Shown in pieces: positions 26,454 to 36,799 of a stretch of 38,481 bases of DNA. Where the stretch lies: assembly GCA_027306985.1 (NCBI GenBank), contig DAHUXV010000011.1:1-38481 (forward strand), in the 5' to 3' direction. Source of the stretch: Gammaproteobacteria bacterium. Its GTDB lineage: Bacteria > Pseudomonadota > Gammaproteobacteria > Steroidobacterales > Steroidobacteraceae. How positions within the stretch are numbered: position 1 is the first letter of the stretch; each line of letters starts with the position of its first letter. The notes beneath the pieces were generated by a model. That model saw only the letters and a program-made list of their open reading frames with translations, had not been told where the DNA came from and searched no databases. A program made the position numbers and the translations under genes.

Positions 26454-26898
26454 TACCAACATCCTGGTCTACCGCCACGATCCGCGGTTTCCGCTGAAAC
26501 AGGCGCGTGCCACGGAATTGCTGCGCAGCGGCATCGCCGACCGTTCTCTGGTCCTCGCTCATCAGGTATTGGTGGAGTTCATTGCCGTCGTGACGCGACC
26601 GATCGGTGGCAAGGCACCGCTGCTGAGCGCGGACGAAGCGCATCGCGAGGCGGAGGATTTGCTGATGCAGTTTCCGATCGTCTATCCCACCGAGGCAACC
26701 TTCCGCACGGCGCTGCGCGGGGCAGCCCTGTACAAGCTCTCCTGGTTCGATGCCCATCTGTGGGCGTATGCGGATGAACGCGGGCTGGATCCGATCTGGT
26801 CGGAGGATTTCGAGGACGGGCGGTTGTATGGCCGGGTGCGTGTCCGAAATCCCTTTCACGCGGCAGTCCATGAGCCGGCGGCGGTCTACGGCAGCTGA
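26437..26898 (+). CDS. PIN-domain toxin (VapC-like ribonuclease)
   Basis: A 153-residue PIN-domain protein, predicted Mg2+-dependent endoribonuclease neutralised by the preceding antitoxin. Acidic metal ligands are visible: Asp6 (GLVDTNILVY), Glu47 (HQVLVEF), Asp105 (SWFDAHLWA) and Asp124 (WSEDFEDG). The set appears complete, so the toxin is probably active. The GTG at 26437 is chosen because GAGGAG lies 10 bases upstream and residues VAGLVDTN form the normal PIN N-terminus; a longer open frame upstream is only the antitoxin region in another frame. The RNA target is unknown. Confidence 0.9.
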   Translation: MAGLVDTNILVYRHDPRFPLKQARATELLRSGIADRSLVLAHQVLVEFIAVVTRPIGGKAPLLSADEAHREAEDLLMQFPIVYPTEATFRTALRGAALYKLSWFDAHLWAYADERGLDPIWSEDFEDGRLYGRVRVRNPFHAAVHEPAAVYGS

Positions 26899-26927
26899 GA
26901 GGCCGCACGCCCAAGAGACGCGTTGCC

Positions 26928-27500
26928 CTACGCCCACTCGGGCGCCTGACCTGACTTCCACTTGATGCTGCAGCCGATGCTCGGGACCTGCTTGTCGAGG
27001 AGCTTCCCGGCGAGGAGCGCGTCGGCGGCCGCGCGCAGGTCGCTGCCGGTGGCCGGCCGACCCTGGCCCGGCCTGCTGGCATCGAACTGGCCGCGGTAGG
27101 CGAGCTTGCGGCCGGAGTCGAAGAGGAAGAAATCCGGGGTGCAGATCGCCTGGTACGCCTTCGCCACCGCCTGGGTCTCATCGATGAGATAGGGGAAGGT
27201 GAAGCCCTTCTCGGCGGCGATCCGCGCCATGCTCTGCGCATCGTCCTGCGGGTGCGACGCCGGGTCGTTGGGATTGATGGCGACGATGGCGATGCCGTTC
27301 GGGCCGTACTCGCGCGCGAACTGCACGAAGCCCTCGAGCAGGTGCTGCACGTACGGGCAGTGGTTGCAGAGGAAGGCCACGAGAAGGCCCTTGGCGCCCG
27401 CGAAATCACGCAGGGCGAAGCGCTTGCCCGCCGGATCGGCGAGCGCGAAGTCGGGGGCCGGCGTACCGAGGGCCGGCATGCGGGACTCTCGTGCAACCAT
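26928..27500 (-). CDS. Thioredoxin-like AhpC/TSA-family redoxin
   Basis: A 190-residue cytosolic thioredoxin-fold protein. The active site is Cys45-Asn-His-Cys48 (FLCNHCPYV), preceded by the peroxiredoxin-like PDFALADPAGKRFALRDFAGAKGLLVAFL and followed by the cis-Pro loop in AICTPDFFLFD. The same CNHCPYV motif marks a widespread uncharacterised redoxin family; the partner is unknown. The C-terminal SIGCSIKWK is a family hallmark. AAGGAG lies 6 bases before the ATG. It is the last gene of the ABC-ltaE-redoxin group, 12 bases after ltaE. Confidence 0.9.
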   Translation of the reverse strand: MVARESRMPALGTPAPDFALADPAGKRFALRDFAGAKGLLVAFLCNHCPYVQHLLEGFVQFAREYGPNGIAIVAINPNDPASHPQDDAQSMARIAAEKGFTFPYLIDETQAVAKAYQAICTPDFFLFDSGRKLAYRGQFDASRPGQGRPATGSDLRAAADALLAGKLLDKQVPSIGCSIKWKSGQAPEWA

Positions 27501-27512
27501 GAGATCTCCTTC

Positions 27513-28526
27513 CTACGATGCGGTGAGCGCCGCGCGCAGTGCCGCGACGTGGCGCTCGTCCTGGTCCCAGGAGGCGACCAGACGCGCGCGGCCGCCGGCG
27601 GCCGGGCCCCAATCGTAGAATTCGAACCCCGCGGCCCGCAAGGACGCCTTGCCGTCGACGCCAAGCTCGACGAACACCTCGTTCGCCTCGACCGGATGCA
27701 GCAGGCGCTTCCCCGCGGCCTCGCCGAGGCTGCGGGCGAGCGCGTTGGCGCGCTCGGCGTTGCGGCGCCAGACACCCGATTCGACGTAAGCCAGGAGCTG
27801 GGCGGATACGAAGCGCGACTTCGACAGCAGATGCCCGGCGCGCTTGCGCCGCAGCTCGAAGTCCCGCACGAGGTCGCGGTTGAAGAAGACGACCGCCTCG
27901 GCGCCGAGCGCGCCGTTCTTGGTCGCCCCGAAGGAGATGACATCCACGCCCGCGCGCCAGGTGAGGTCCCCCGGATGACAACCGAGATAGGCCACCGCAT
28001 TCGCGAAGCGCGCGCCGTCCATGTGCACATGAAGTCCGCGCGCGTGCGCCGCTTCGCAGAGGGCGGCCACCTCGGCGGGCCGGTAAGCCGTGCCGAGCTC
28101 GGTCGCCTGGCTGATCGAGACCGCCGCCGGCTGCACGGTGTGCACCGACACCGGATGGGCATCGAGAGCGGCGGCCAGCGCCCCGGCGGTGATCTTGCCG
28201 TGCTCGCCCTCGAGAGTCACGAGCTGCGCGCCGCCGCAGAAGAACCCCGGGGCGCCGCACTCGTCGCAGGCGATGTGCGCCTCGGTGGGGCAGTAGATGG
28301 CCCCGTACGGCGGCGACAGGGTCGCGAGCGCCAGGGAGTTGGCCGCGGTGCCCGTGGCCACCGCGAAGGCGCGCACCGGCGTGCCGAAGAATTCCCCGAG
28401 CACCTCATCGAGTCGGGCGGTCCAGGGATCGTCGCCGTAGGCGACGGTGAGACCCTGGTTGGCCGCGTGGATCGCCGCCAGGATCTCCGGGCAGACCGAG
28501 GCCGTGTTGTCACTCAAGAAACGCAT
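27513..28526 (-). CDS. ltaE: Low-specificity L-threonine aldolase
   Basis: A 337-residue fold-type I PLP enzyme cleaving threonine or allo-threonine into glycine and acetaldehyde. N-terminal FLSDNTASVCPEIL and YGDDPWTARLDEVLGEFFG, the VHMDGARFANAV cofactor-binding segment, and PLP Lys203 in SFGATKNGALGAE are as in the family. The subgroup with FLSDNTA...CPEIL at the N-terminus is the short bacterial form annotated as LtaE or beta-eliminating lyase. The ATG at 28526 follows the permease stop by 8 bases. The long open frame extending upstream is only the permease region in another frame. Confidence 0.9.
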   Translation of the reverse strand: MRFLSDNTASVCPEILAAIHAANQGLTVAYGDDPWTARLDEVLGEFFGTPVRAFAVATGTAANSLALATLSPPYGAIYCPTEAHIACDECGAPGFFCGGAQLVTLEGEHGKITAGALAAALDAHPVSVHTVQPAAVSISQATELGTAYRPAEVAALCEAAHARGLHVHMDGARFANAVAYLGCHPGDLTWRAGVDVISFGATKNGALGAEAVVFFNRDLVRDFELRRKRAGHLLSKSRFVSAQLLAYVESGVWRRNAERANALARSLGEAAGKRLLHPVEANEVFVELGVDGKASLRAAGFEFYDWGPAAGGRARLVASWDQDERHVAALRAALTAS

Positions 28527-28534
28527 GGATGGCT

Positions 28535-29542
28535 TCAATCGACTCTCCACCGGAACGACCACGCGCCGAAGGCGAGGAACACCAAGGTCGTCACCGCAAG
28601 GTAAATGAGGTTCGGGGTGATCCGCCCGATGCCGGCGCCATCGAGCATCACTGCCCGTGCCGCCTCGACCAGCTGGGTGAGGGGAAAGACCTCCGCCGCC
28701 CACTGCACCCACCGGGGCGCCCCGGCGATGGAGAACCAGACACCGGAGAGGAGCATCATCGGCCAGGTGAGCAGGTTCAGCAGGCCGCCGACCAGCTCCT
28801 CGCTGGAGAATCGCGCGGCGATGGTCAGGCCGAGCGCGATCATCGACAGCGAGCCGATGACGGCGAGGAGCAGGAGGAGGGCGATGCTGCCGGCGCTGTG
28901 GAAGTGGATGATGGCGCCGATCCCGGCGTAGAGGACCACCGTGACGAAGACGATGAGGCTCAGGCGCGAGAGGACCTGAGCCGTGAGGAACTCGAACGGC
29001 GTGAGCGGCGTTGCGTGCAGGCGTTTGAGGAAGCCGCTCTTGCGGTATCTCAGCACCACGTAGCCCACCCCGAAAAGACAGCTGAACATCATGTTCATCG
29101 CGAGGATGCCGGGAAAGAGCCAGTCCACGTACGGGATCGCCTTGCCCGTGACCGGCTGGCGCAGGGCCCCGGGGTCGGCGGCGATGAGGAGCTTCTCGAC
29201 GATGTAGCCCTTGGGGGAGTCGGTGTTGACCCAGTAGCGGACGGCGCCCCGCAGGTCGAGCAGCAGATCGATCCTTTGGTGCGTCACCTCGTAGAGCCCC
29301 CGGGCCTCGGTGGCGATGGGCACGAACTGCACGTAGCGCTCGTGCAGGAAGGGATCGTCGCGGGCGTGGACGCGCGCGCCGAGCACGCCCACCGTGAAGA
29401 GCGGCCGCGGCGGCCCGCCGAAGATGAGCCCCATGCCGATCACCACCCCCAGGGGCAGCAGCAGGGTGAAGAGCAGGGTGGGGCGGTCCCGCAGGAACTC
29501 GAGGTTGCGGGCGTGCCAGATGGCGAAGAGTCGCTTCATCAC
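28535..29542 (-). CDS. ABC-2 type exporter permease
   Basis: A 335-residue ABC-2 membrane subunit. TM1 is near residues 21-43 (PTLLFTLLLPLGVVIGMGLIFGG), a soluble extracytoplasmic part spans about 45-155, and five helices follow (about 165-335), including FLTAQVLSRLSLIVFVTVVLYAGIG and LLNLLTWPMMLLSGVWFSIAGAP, the ABC-2 signature region. It begins with tandem ATG codons at 29542 and 29539, overlapping the ATPase stop as ATGA. With the ATPase it forms a drug, polysaccharide or lipid exporter of unknown substrate. Confidence 0.9.
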   Translation of the reverse strand: MMKRLFAIWHARNLEFLRDRPTLLFTLLLPLGVVIGMGLIFGGPPRPLFTVGVLGARVHARDDPFLHERYVQFVPIATEARGLYEVTHQRIDLLLDLRGAVRYWVNTDSPKGYIVEKLLIAADPGALRQPVTGKAIPYVDWLFPGILAMNMMFSCLFGVGYVVLRYRKSGFLKRLHATPLTPFEFLTAQVLSRLSLIVFVTVVLYAGIGAIIHFHSAGSIALLLLLAVIGSLSMIALGLTIAARFSSEELVGGLLNLLTWPMMLLSGVWFSIAGAPRWVQWAAEVFPLTQLVEAARAVMLDGAGIGRITPNLIYLAVTTLVFLAFGAWSFRWRVD

Positions 29543-30432
29543 GCGCGCAGCTCCTTGCCGGTGAGGTCGAGGAACAGATCCTCGAGGTTGGCGGGGCGGA
29601 TGCGCAGGTTGCGCAGCGGCACCTGCGCCTCCATGAGCGTGCGCAGCGTGCCGTCCAGATCGTGCGTGCTGATCTCGACACGGTCGCTGGCGTCGATGAG
29701 CTTGAGGGGCAGGCTTCGCGCCCCTTCCGGGAACTCGTGCCGCGGCAGCTCGAGCAGCACCTCGGCGAAGTGCTCGCTCAGCAGCCGCTGCGGCGCGCCC
29801 TGGGCGATGATGCGGCCGCGGTCCATGATGGCGATCTCGTCGCAGAGCAGCTGCGCCTCCTCCATGTAGTGGGTGGTGAGAATGATGGTCTTGCGGCGCG
29901 CCTTGATCGACTCGACCAGCGCCCAGAAATTGCGCCGTGCCTGCGGGTCGAGGCCGGTCGTCGGCTCATCGAGGAAGAGCACCTTCGGATCGTTCACCAG
30001 CGCGATCGCGAGCAGCAGGCGCTGCTGCTGGCCGCCGGAGAGCTTGCGGTTGTCGCGGCCGGCGAGCTTCTCGAGCGCGCAGAGCTCGAGCACCTCATCG
30101 ACATCGAGGCCGTGCTGGTAGAGCCCGCGAAAGAGCGCGACGCTCTGGCGGACGGTGAGGAAGTCCTGCAGCGCGGTCTTCTGGAAGAGGATGCCCGCCT
30201 CCTCGCGAAAGCGCGCGCCCACCGGCTCGCCGCGGTAGCGGACCTGCCCCGAGGTCGGCGGCAGGATTCCCTCCATGATCTCGATGGTGCTCGTCTTGCC
30301 GGCGCCGTTCGGGCCGAGCAGCCCGAAGCAGATCCCCTCGGGCACGGCGAAGGAGACGCCGTTCACGGCCGTGACGGAGGGATATTGCTTGACGAGATTG
30401 TGGACTTCGAGGGTCGGTACGCTCTCGGGCAC
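29539..30432 (-). CDS. ABC-2 exporter ATP-binding subunit
   Basis: About 297 residues. Walker A GLLGPNGAGKTST, Q-loop ILFQKTALQDFLTV, signature [16 protein letters not shown], Walker B VLFLDEPTTGLD and switch His LTTHYME are intact, followed by a C-terminal domain ending LRIRPANLEDLFLDLTGKELR, typical of the CcmA/DrrA-like drug-exporter family. The GTG at 30432 is preferred because AGGAG lies 5 bases upstream; an in-frame ATG at 30459 lacks a ribosome site. It leads the leftward unit with permease, ltaE and redoxin. Confidence 0.92.
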   Translation of the reverse strand: MPESVPTLEVHNLVKQYPSVTAVNGVSFAVPEGICFGLLGPNGAGKTSTIEIMEGILPPTSGQVRYRGEPVGARFREEAGILFQKTALQDFLTVRQSVALFRGLYQHGLDVDEVLELCALEKLAGRDNRKLSGGQQQRLLLAIALVNDPKVLFLDEPTTGLDPQARRNFWALVESIKARRKTIILTTHYMEEAQLLCDEIAIMDRGRIIAQGAPQRLLSEHFAEVLLELPRHEFPEGARSLPLKLIDASDRVEISTHDLDGTLRTLMEAQVPLRNLRIRPANLEDLFLDLTGKELRA

Positions 30433-30475
30433 GGCATCTCCTGGCCGGACGCGCCGCATGCGCCGCGCCGTCGGC

Positions 30476-30484
30476 TGGTATTAT
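30476..30484. promoter_or_regulatory. Possible bidirectional -10 region
   Basis: TGGTATTAT on the + strand is an extended -10 (TGn-TATTAT) about 45 bases before the YgjP-like gene. The same bases read CATAATACCA on the other strand, about 45 bases before the exporter ATPase start. This is the only AT-rich element in the short divergent gap, so it may serve both directions. Confidence 0.4.
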
Positions 30485-30528
30485 GGGGTGGCTGGGGATT
30501 CTGCCGCCACGGTGCATGATTTTCCAAT

Positions 30529-31275
30529 ATGGTGACGTCCCAGTTACCGTTGTGGTCCGACAAGGACGCCGCCGAAGGGTGGAGCGTCCGGGAGAGCGAG
30601 CGCGCACGGCGCCTGACGGTGCGCGTCTTTCACACTGGCCGTGTGGAGGTCGTCGTCCCATTCAGGACCTCGCCGCACGCCGTGGAGCGCTTTCTCGAGC
30701 GGCATCGGCCCTGGATCGAGCGCAAGCGCGAGGAGGCGCGGCGCCGGGCCGGTCCGCCGGTGCCGTTTCCCCCGCCGCAGATCGACCTGCCGGCGTGCGA
30801 GGAGAGCTGGCGCGTTCACCTCGCCGGCGGCTTGCGCCGGGCGCGGCTCGCCGCATCGGGGCCGGGCCTGCTCAGCCTGAGCGGCGATGCCGGCGCGGGC
30901 CGGACGGTGCGCCAGGCCCTGCGCCGCTGGCTGACGGAGCGTGCGCGCCAGGCGCTGGCGCCGCTGCTCGCCGATTGCGCGCGTGAGCTCGGCTTCAGCT
31001 ATCAGCGGGTCCTCATCCGCCGCCAGCGCACGCGCTGGGGCAGCTGCTCGACCCGCGGCACGATCAGCCTCAACTGTTGCCTGCTCTTCCAGCGGCCGGC
31101 GGTGGTGCGCTATCTCATGATTCACGAGCTCTCCCATACCCAGCACATGAACCACTCCCGCCGCTTCTGGCATTGCGTGGCCCGCCACTGTCCGGACTAC
31201 CGCACCCTCGACAGGGAGCTGCTCGACGGCTGGCGGCGCGTGCCGGACTGGGTCTTCGGAGACGAAGGACCATGA
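30529..31275 (+). CDS. YgjP-like (DUF45) zinc metallopeptidase
   Basis: A 248-residue protein with an N-terminal WSVRESERARRLTVRVFHTGRVEVVVP beta segment and a C-terminal SprT/WLM-like metallopeptidase domain. The zinc site is His199-Glu200-x-x-His203 with a third His at 209 (HELSHTQHMNHSRRFW), preceded by RRQRTRWGSCSTRGTISLN, both hallmarks of the YgjP family. Physiological substrate unknown. The ATG at 30529 has no clear ribosome site; GTG at 30532 is next. Its stop overlaps the kynA ATG (ATGA). Confidence 0.88.
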   Translation: MVTSQLPLWSDKDAAEGWSVRESERARRLTVRVFHTGRVEVVVPFRTSPHAVERFLERHRPWIERKREEARRRAGPPVPFPPPQIDLPACEESWRVHLAGGLRRARLAASGPGLLSLSGDAGAGRTVRQALRRWLTERARQALAPLLADCARELGFSYQRVLIRRQRTRWGSCSTRGTISLNCCLLFQRPAVVRYLMIHELSHTQHMNHSRRFWHCVARHCPDYRTLDRELLDGWRRVPDWVFGDEGP

Positions 31276-32129
31276 GCGGCGGGCGCTACGACAAATCCGA
31301 GCGGGTGGACCTCAGCGGCGAGTCCATCCACTGGGATCTCGGCTCCTCCCTCTCCTACGGGGAGTACCTGCACCTCGAGAAGGTGCTCGATGCGCAGAAG
31401 CCGCTCTCGTTCGAGCACGACGAGATGCTCTTCATCGTCGTGCACCAGACCTCGGAGCTGTGGATGCGGCTGATGCTGCACGAGCTCGGGGGCGTGCTCG
31501 AGTGCGTGCGGCGCGACGATCTCGATCCGTCGTTCAAGATGCTGGCGCGCATCTCGCGGGTGCAGGCCCAGCTCATCTCCACCTGGGAAGTGCTCTCGAC
31601 GATGACGCCGTTCGAGTACTCGGCGTTTCGCAACGCGCTCGGGCGCTCCTCGGGGTTCCAGTCGTTCCAGTACCGGATGCTCGAGTTCCTCCTCGGCAAC
31701 AAGCACGCGGAGATGGTCGAGGTGCACAAGCGCGATCCCAAGGCGTACGAGACGCTGCAGCGGGCGCTCAAATCGCCGTCGCTCTACGACGAGGCGCTGC
31801 GTCTCCTCAGCCGCCGCGGCTACGGCATCCCCGAGGACTACCTGACACGCGACTTCAGCGAGCCCTACCGGGCGAGCAAGCAGGTCGCGGGCGCCTGGCT
31901 CGGTGTCTACCACAACGCGGAGAAGGACTGGGACCTCTACGATCTCGCCGAGCGTCTGGTCGACCTCGATCACAAGTTCCAGCTCTGGCGCTTCCACCAC
32001 ATGAAGACCGTGGAGCGCATCATCGGCCACAAGCCCGGCACCGGCGGCACGGGCGGGGTGTCTTATCTGGCCAAGGCGCTCGAGCTCAAGTTCTTTCCGG
32101 AGCTCTGGCAGATCCGCACCTCCATGTAG
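31272..32129 (+). CDS. kynA: Tryptophan 2,3-dioxygenase
   Basis: A 285-residue haem dioxygenase opening the indole ring of tryptophan to N-formylkynurenine. Conserved segments: SLSYGEYLHLEKVLDAQ, HDEMLFIVVHQTSELWMRLMLHEL, FEYSAFRNALGRSSGFQSFQYRMLEFLLGNK and FHHMKTVERIIGHKPGTGGTGG. His243 of the FHHMKTV segment aligns with the haem ligand; most relatives have FRHM, so the first His is a local variation. Length fits bacterial enzymes. Start ATG at 31272 after GAAGGA, overlapping the peptidase stop. No kynB or kynU is in the window. Confidence 0.95.
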   Translation: MSGGRYDKSERVDLSGESIHWDLGSSLSYGEYLHLEKVLDAQKPLSFEHDEMLFIVVHQTSELWMRLMLHELGGVLECVRRDDLDPSFKMLARISRVQAQLISTWEVLSTMTPFEYSAFRNALGRSSGFQSFQYRMLEFLLGNKHAEMVEVHKRDPKAYETLQRALKSPSLYDEALRLLSRRGYGIPEDYLTRDFSEPYRASKQVAGAWLGVYHNAEKDWDLYDLAERLVDLDHKFQLWRFHHMKTVERIIGHKPGTGGTGGVSYLAKALELKFFPELWQIRTSM

Positions 32130-32150
32130 CCCGCGAGCGCGGGCGGCTAC
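32126..32150. terminator. Hairpin at the kynA / HAD convergent junction
   Basis: Arms GTAGCC (32126-32131) and GGCTAC (32145-32150) flank an inner CCCGCG-AG-CGCGGG. Each arm contains the TAG stop codon of the gene read in that direction. There is no T-run, so it is not a textbook intrinsic terminator, but a strong stem at a convergent junction may act bidirectionally or stabilise 3' ends. Confidence 0.4.
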
Positions 32151-32806
32151 CAGCTCCCGCGCGTGACCCCCGCGCGCGCGGCGGCGGCGCGCGCGAGCCC
32201 CGAGCCGTTGACCAGCAGGCCGCGCTCGACGAGCTTCAGGTGCGCGAGATCGCTCGCGGCGTTGCCGTAGGCCACCGTCTCGATACCAGGGTAGCGGGCA
32301 CGCAGCGCCTCGACGCAGCGCGCCTTTTCCTCGCCCCTGCGGTTGGGCGTCGCCAGCCTGCCGTCGAGGCGCTCACCGTCCCAGCGCAGCCCCGTGCAGA
32401 TCGCTTCCTCGAATCCGAGCGCCCGCGCGAGGGCGGGCACGTAGAGGTCCGTGCTCGCGCTGAGCAGAACGAGGCGGTCGCCGGCGCGCGCATGGGCGCG
32501 GATGGCCTCCCTGGCCTGCGCAAACATGCCGTGCGCCAGGAGGCGCTCGACGAACGCCGCGGTCCAGCCCTCGAGGTCCTTGCGGCCGCAGCCGCCGAGG
32601 GTGGCGCGGATGAAAGCGGACTTGAGACCGCCGCGGTCGAGGAGTCCCAGCGTGTAGCCGAGCAGCGCCGGGGCGAGCAGCAGCAGGGCGGGAAGCCGCC
32701 AGGGCCTCCTGCGCAGCACGAAGCCGAGCGCATACGGCGCCAGCGTGTCGTGTCGCGTGATCGTCCCGTCGAGATCGAAGATGGCGAGACGCACGGCTGT
32801 GCCCAA
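32147..32806 (-). CDS. HAD-IB phosphatase, SerB-like
   Basis: About 219 residues. The HAD motifs are present: I, IFDLDGTITRHDTL with the nucleophilic and acid/base aspartates; II, RLVLLSAST; III, a Lys in EEKARCVEAL; IV, VAYGNAASDLAHL. The hydrophobic WRLPALLLLAPALLGYTLGLLDRGGLK segment after motif I is typical of the HAD-IB subfamily related to phosphoserine phosphatase. The substrate is unknown. The TTG at 32806 is chosen because GGGGAG lies about 9 bases before it; GTG at 32794 is a possible alternative. Frame extending into acnA is not coding here. It lies 25 bases after acnA. Confidence 0.85.
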   Translation of the reverse strand: MGTAVRLAIFDLDGTITRHDTLAPYALGFVLRRRPWRLPALLLLAPALLGYTLGLLDRGGLKSAFIRATLGGCGRKDLEGWTAAFVERLLAHGMFAQAREAIRAHARAGDRLVLLSASTDLYVPALARALGFEEAICTGLRWDGERLDGRLATPNRRGEEKARCVEALRARYPGIETVAYGNAASDLAHLKLVERGLLVNGSGLARAAAARAGVTRGSW

Positions 32807-32831
32807 CGCGTGCGTCTCCCCCTCGCTCCGG

Positions 32832-35540
<2,709 letters not shown>

Positions 35541-35552
35541 GAGGGAGTCTCT

Positions 35553-35567
35553 CCGCTTTGAAAGCGG
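35553..35567 (-). promoter_or_regulatory. Leader hairpin overlapping the acnA ribosome-binding site
   Basis: In the acnA mRNA, CCGCTTT and AAAGCGG are perfect complements around one base (15 bases in all). The end of the 3' arm (GG) is also the beginning of the GGAGAG Shine-Dalgarno sequence at 35549-35554, so pairing could limit ribosome access. Confidence 0.4.
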
Positions 35568-35572
35568 CGCGG

Positions 35573-35578
35573 ATTATA
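35573..35578 (-). promoter_or_regulatory. acnA promoter -10 (TATAAT)
   Basis: Exact consensus TATAAT on the minus strand, 32 bases before the acnA ATG. The -35 position is occupied by an AT-rich palindrome rather than TTGACA, which suggests regulation. Confidence 0.6.
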
Positions 35579-35590
35579 TAGGCTCCGGGC

Positions 35591-35606
35591 CTGAAATTTA
35601 TTTCAG
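35591..35606. promoter_or_regulatory. Palindromic operator candidate at the acnA -35 region
   Basis: CTGAAAT and ATTTCAG are perfect 7-base arms with a 2-base centre, lying 12 bases upstream of the acnA -10 and 10 bases past the mnmA stop. Its position over the -35 fits a repressor or an activator; the protein is unknown. Confidence 0.45.
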
Positions 35607-35616
35607 CTCGGGGCTC

Positions 35617-36783
35617 TCATGCGCTGCGCGCGGGATCGACGGGGCTCGCGCCGGCGGGCCCGGTTCGCGCGGCGGCGCTGCGCGCCGGCAAGAGCGGCTT
35701 TGCGACCGGCTCGATGCTCTCGATGACGGCGCCTCCCAGGCACCGCTCGCCCTCGTAGACGACCGCATACTGCCCGGGCGTGACCGAGCGCTGCGGCTTC
35801 TCGAAGCGGATGGCCGCGGTGCCGTCGGCCCGCGGCGCGAGCGTCGCGGGCTGATCCGCCTGGCGGTAGCGCACCTTCACGGCGCCGGCGAACGGCGCGC
35901 CGCGCGGCGCGCCGAGCCAGTGCATGCGGCCGGTCGTCAGCGCCGAGCTGAGGAGAAGGGGATGATCGTGCCCCTGCACGGCGATCAGGGCGTTGCGCGC
36001 CGGGTCCTTGCGCGCGACGAACCAGGGCAGCTGCGCCCGGCCCGCGCGGCCGCCGATCTTCAGTCCCTCCCGCTGGCCCAGGGTGTAGAAGGCGAGGCCC
36101 CGGTGAACCCCGAGCGGCTCGCCGTCGGCCGACTCGATGGGGCCCGGCCGGTCCGCGAGGTAGCGGCCGAGAAACTCACGGAACGGACGCTCGCCGATGA
36201 AGCAGATGCCGGTGCTGTCGGGCTTGTCGAACACCGGCAGCCCCGCCTGCCGCGCCCGCTCGCGCACGGCGCCCTTCTCGAGCTCCCCGATCGGCATCAG
36301 CGTGGCGGCCAGGTGCTCCAGGCCGACCGCATGGAGGAAGTAGCTCTGGTCCTTGGCGGCATCGCGCGCCTTGTGCAGCTCGGCGCCCGCGGCCCCGGCC
36401 ACGATGCGGGCGTAGTGGCCGGTGGCGAACCGGGCGGCGCCGAGCCGCCGCGCGTGGCGCAGGGCCACGCCGAACTTGATCTCCCGATTGCAGAGCACGT
36501 CGGGATTCGGGGTGCGGCCGGCGCGATGCTCGGCCAGGAAGTACTGAAACACACGCGCGCGATACTCGGCCGCGAAGCTCGCCCGATGCAGCGGGATGGC
36601 GAGCTCCAGGGCCACGGCGCGCGCGTCCTGGAAGTCCTGCGCGGCGGTGCAGTAGCCGTCGTCGTCCTCTTCCCAGTTGCTCATGAAGAGGCCCTGGACC
36701 TCCCAGCCCTGCTCCTTGAGGAGAAGGGCGGCGACGGCGGAGTCGACGCCGCCGGACAGACCGACGATGACCCGATCGCTCAT
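35617..36783 (-). CDS. mnmA: tRNA-specific 2-thiouridylase MnmA
   Basis: A 388-residue enzyme inserting sulfur at C2 of wobble uridine-34 in Lys, Glu and Gln tRNAs. The PP-loop is VGLSGGVDSAVAALLL (SGGVDS at 10-15), followed by MSNWEEDDDGYC. The two catalytic cysteines lie in NPDVLCNREIKF and DSTGICFIGER. GHYARI and TLGQREGLKIGG are also typical. The C-terminus carries an extra Ala/Pro-rich tail of about 25 residues. The ATG at 36783 gives the standard MSDRVIVGLSGG start; the frame is open upstream but not homologous. It follows nudJ by 16 bases. Confidence 0.95.
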   Translation of the reverse strand: MSDRVIVGLSGGVDSAVAALLLKEQGWEVQGLFMSNWEEDDDGYCTAAQDFQDARAVALELAIPLHRASFAAEYRARVFQYFLAEHRAGRTPNPDVLCNREIKFGVALRHARRLGAARFATGHYARIVAGAAGAELHKARDAAKDQSYFLHAVGLEHLAATLMPIGELEKGAVRERARQAGLPVFDKPDSTGICFIGERPFREFLGRYLADRPGPIESADGEPLGVHRGLAFYTLGQREGLKIGGRAGRAQLPWFVARKDPARNALIAVQGHDHPLLLSSALTTGRMHWLGAPRGAPFAGAVKVRYRQADQPATLAPRADGTAAIRFEKPQRSVTPGQYAVVYEGERCLGGAVIESIEPVAKPLLPARSAAARTGPAGASPVDPARSA

Positions 36784-36799
36784 GGGCGCAGCCCCCGTC

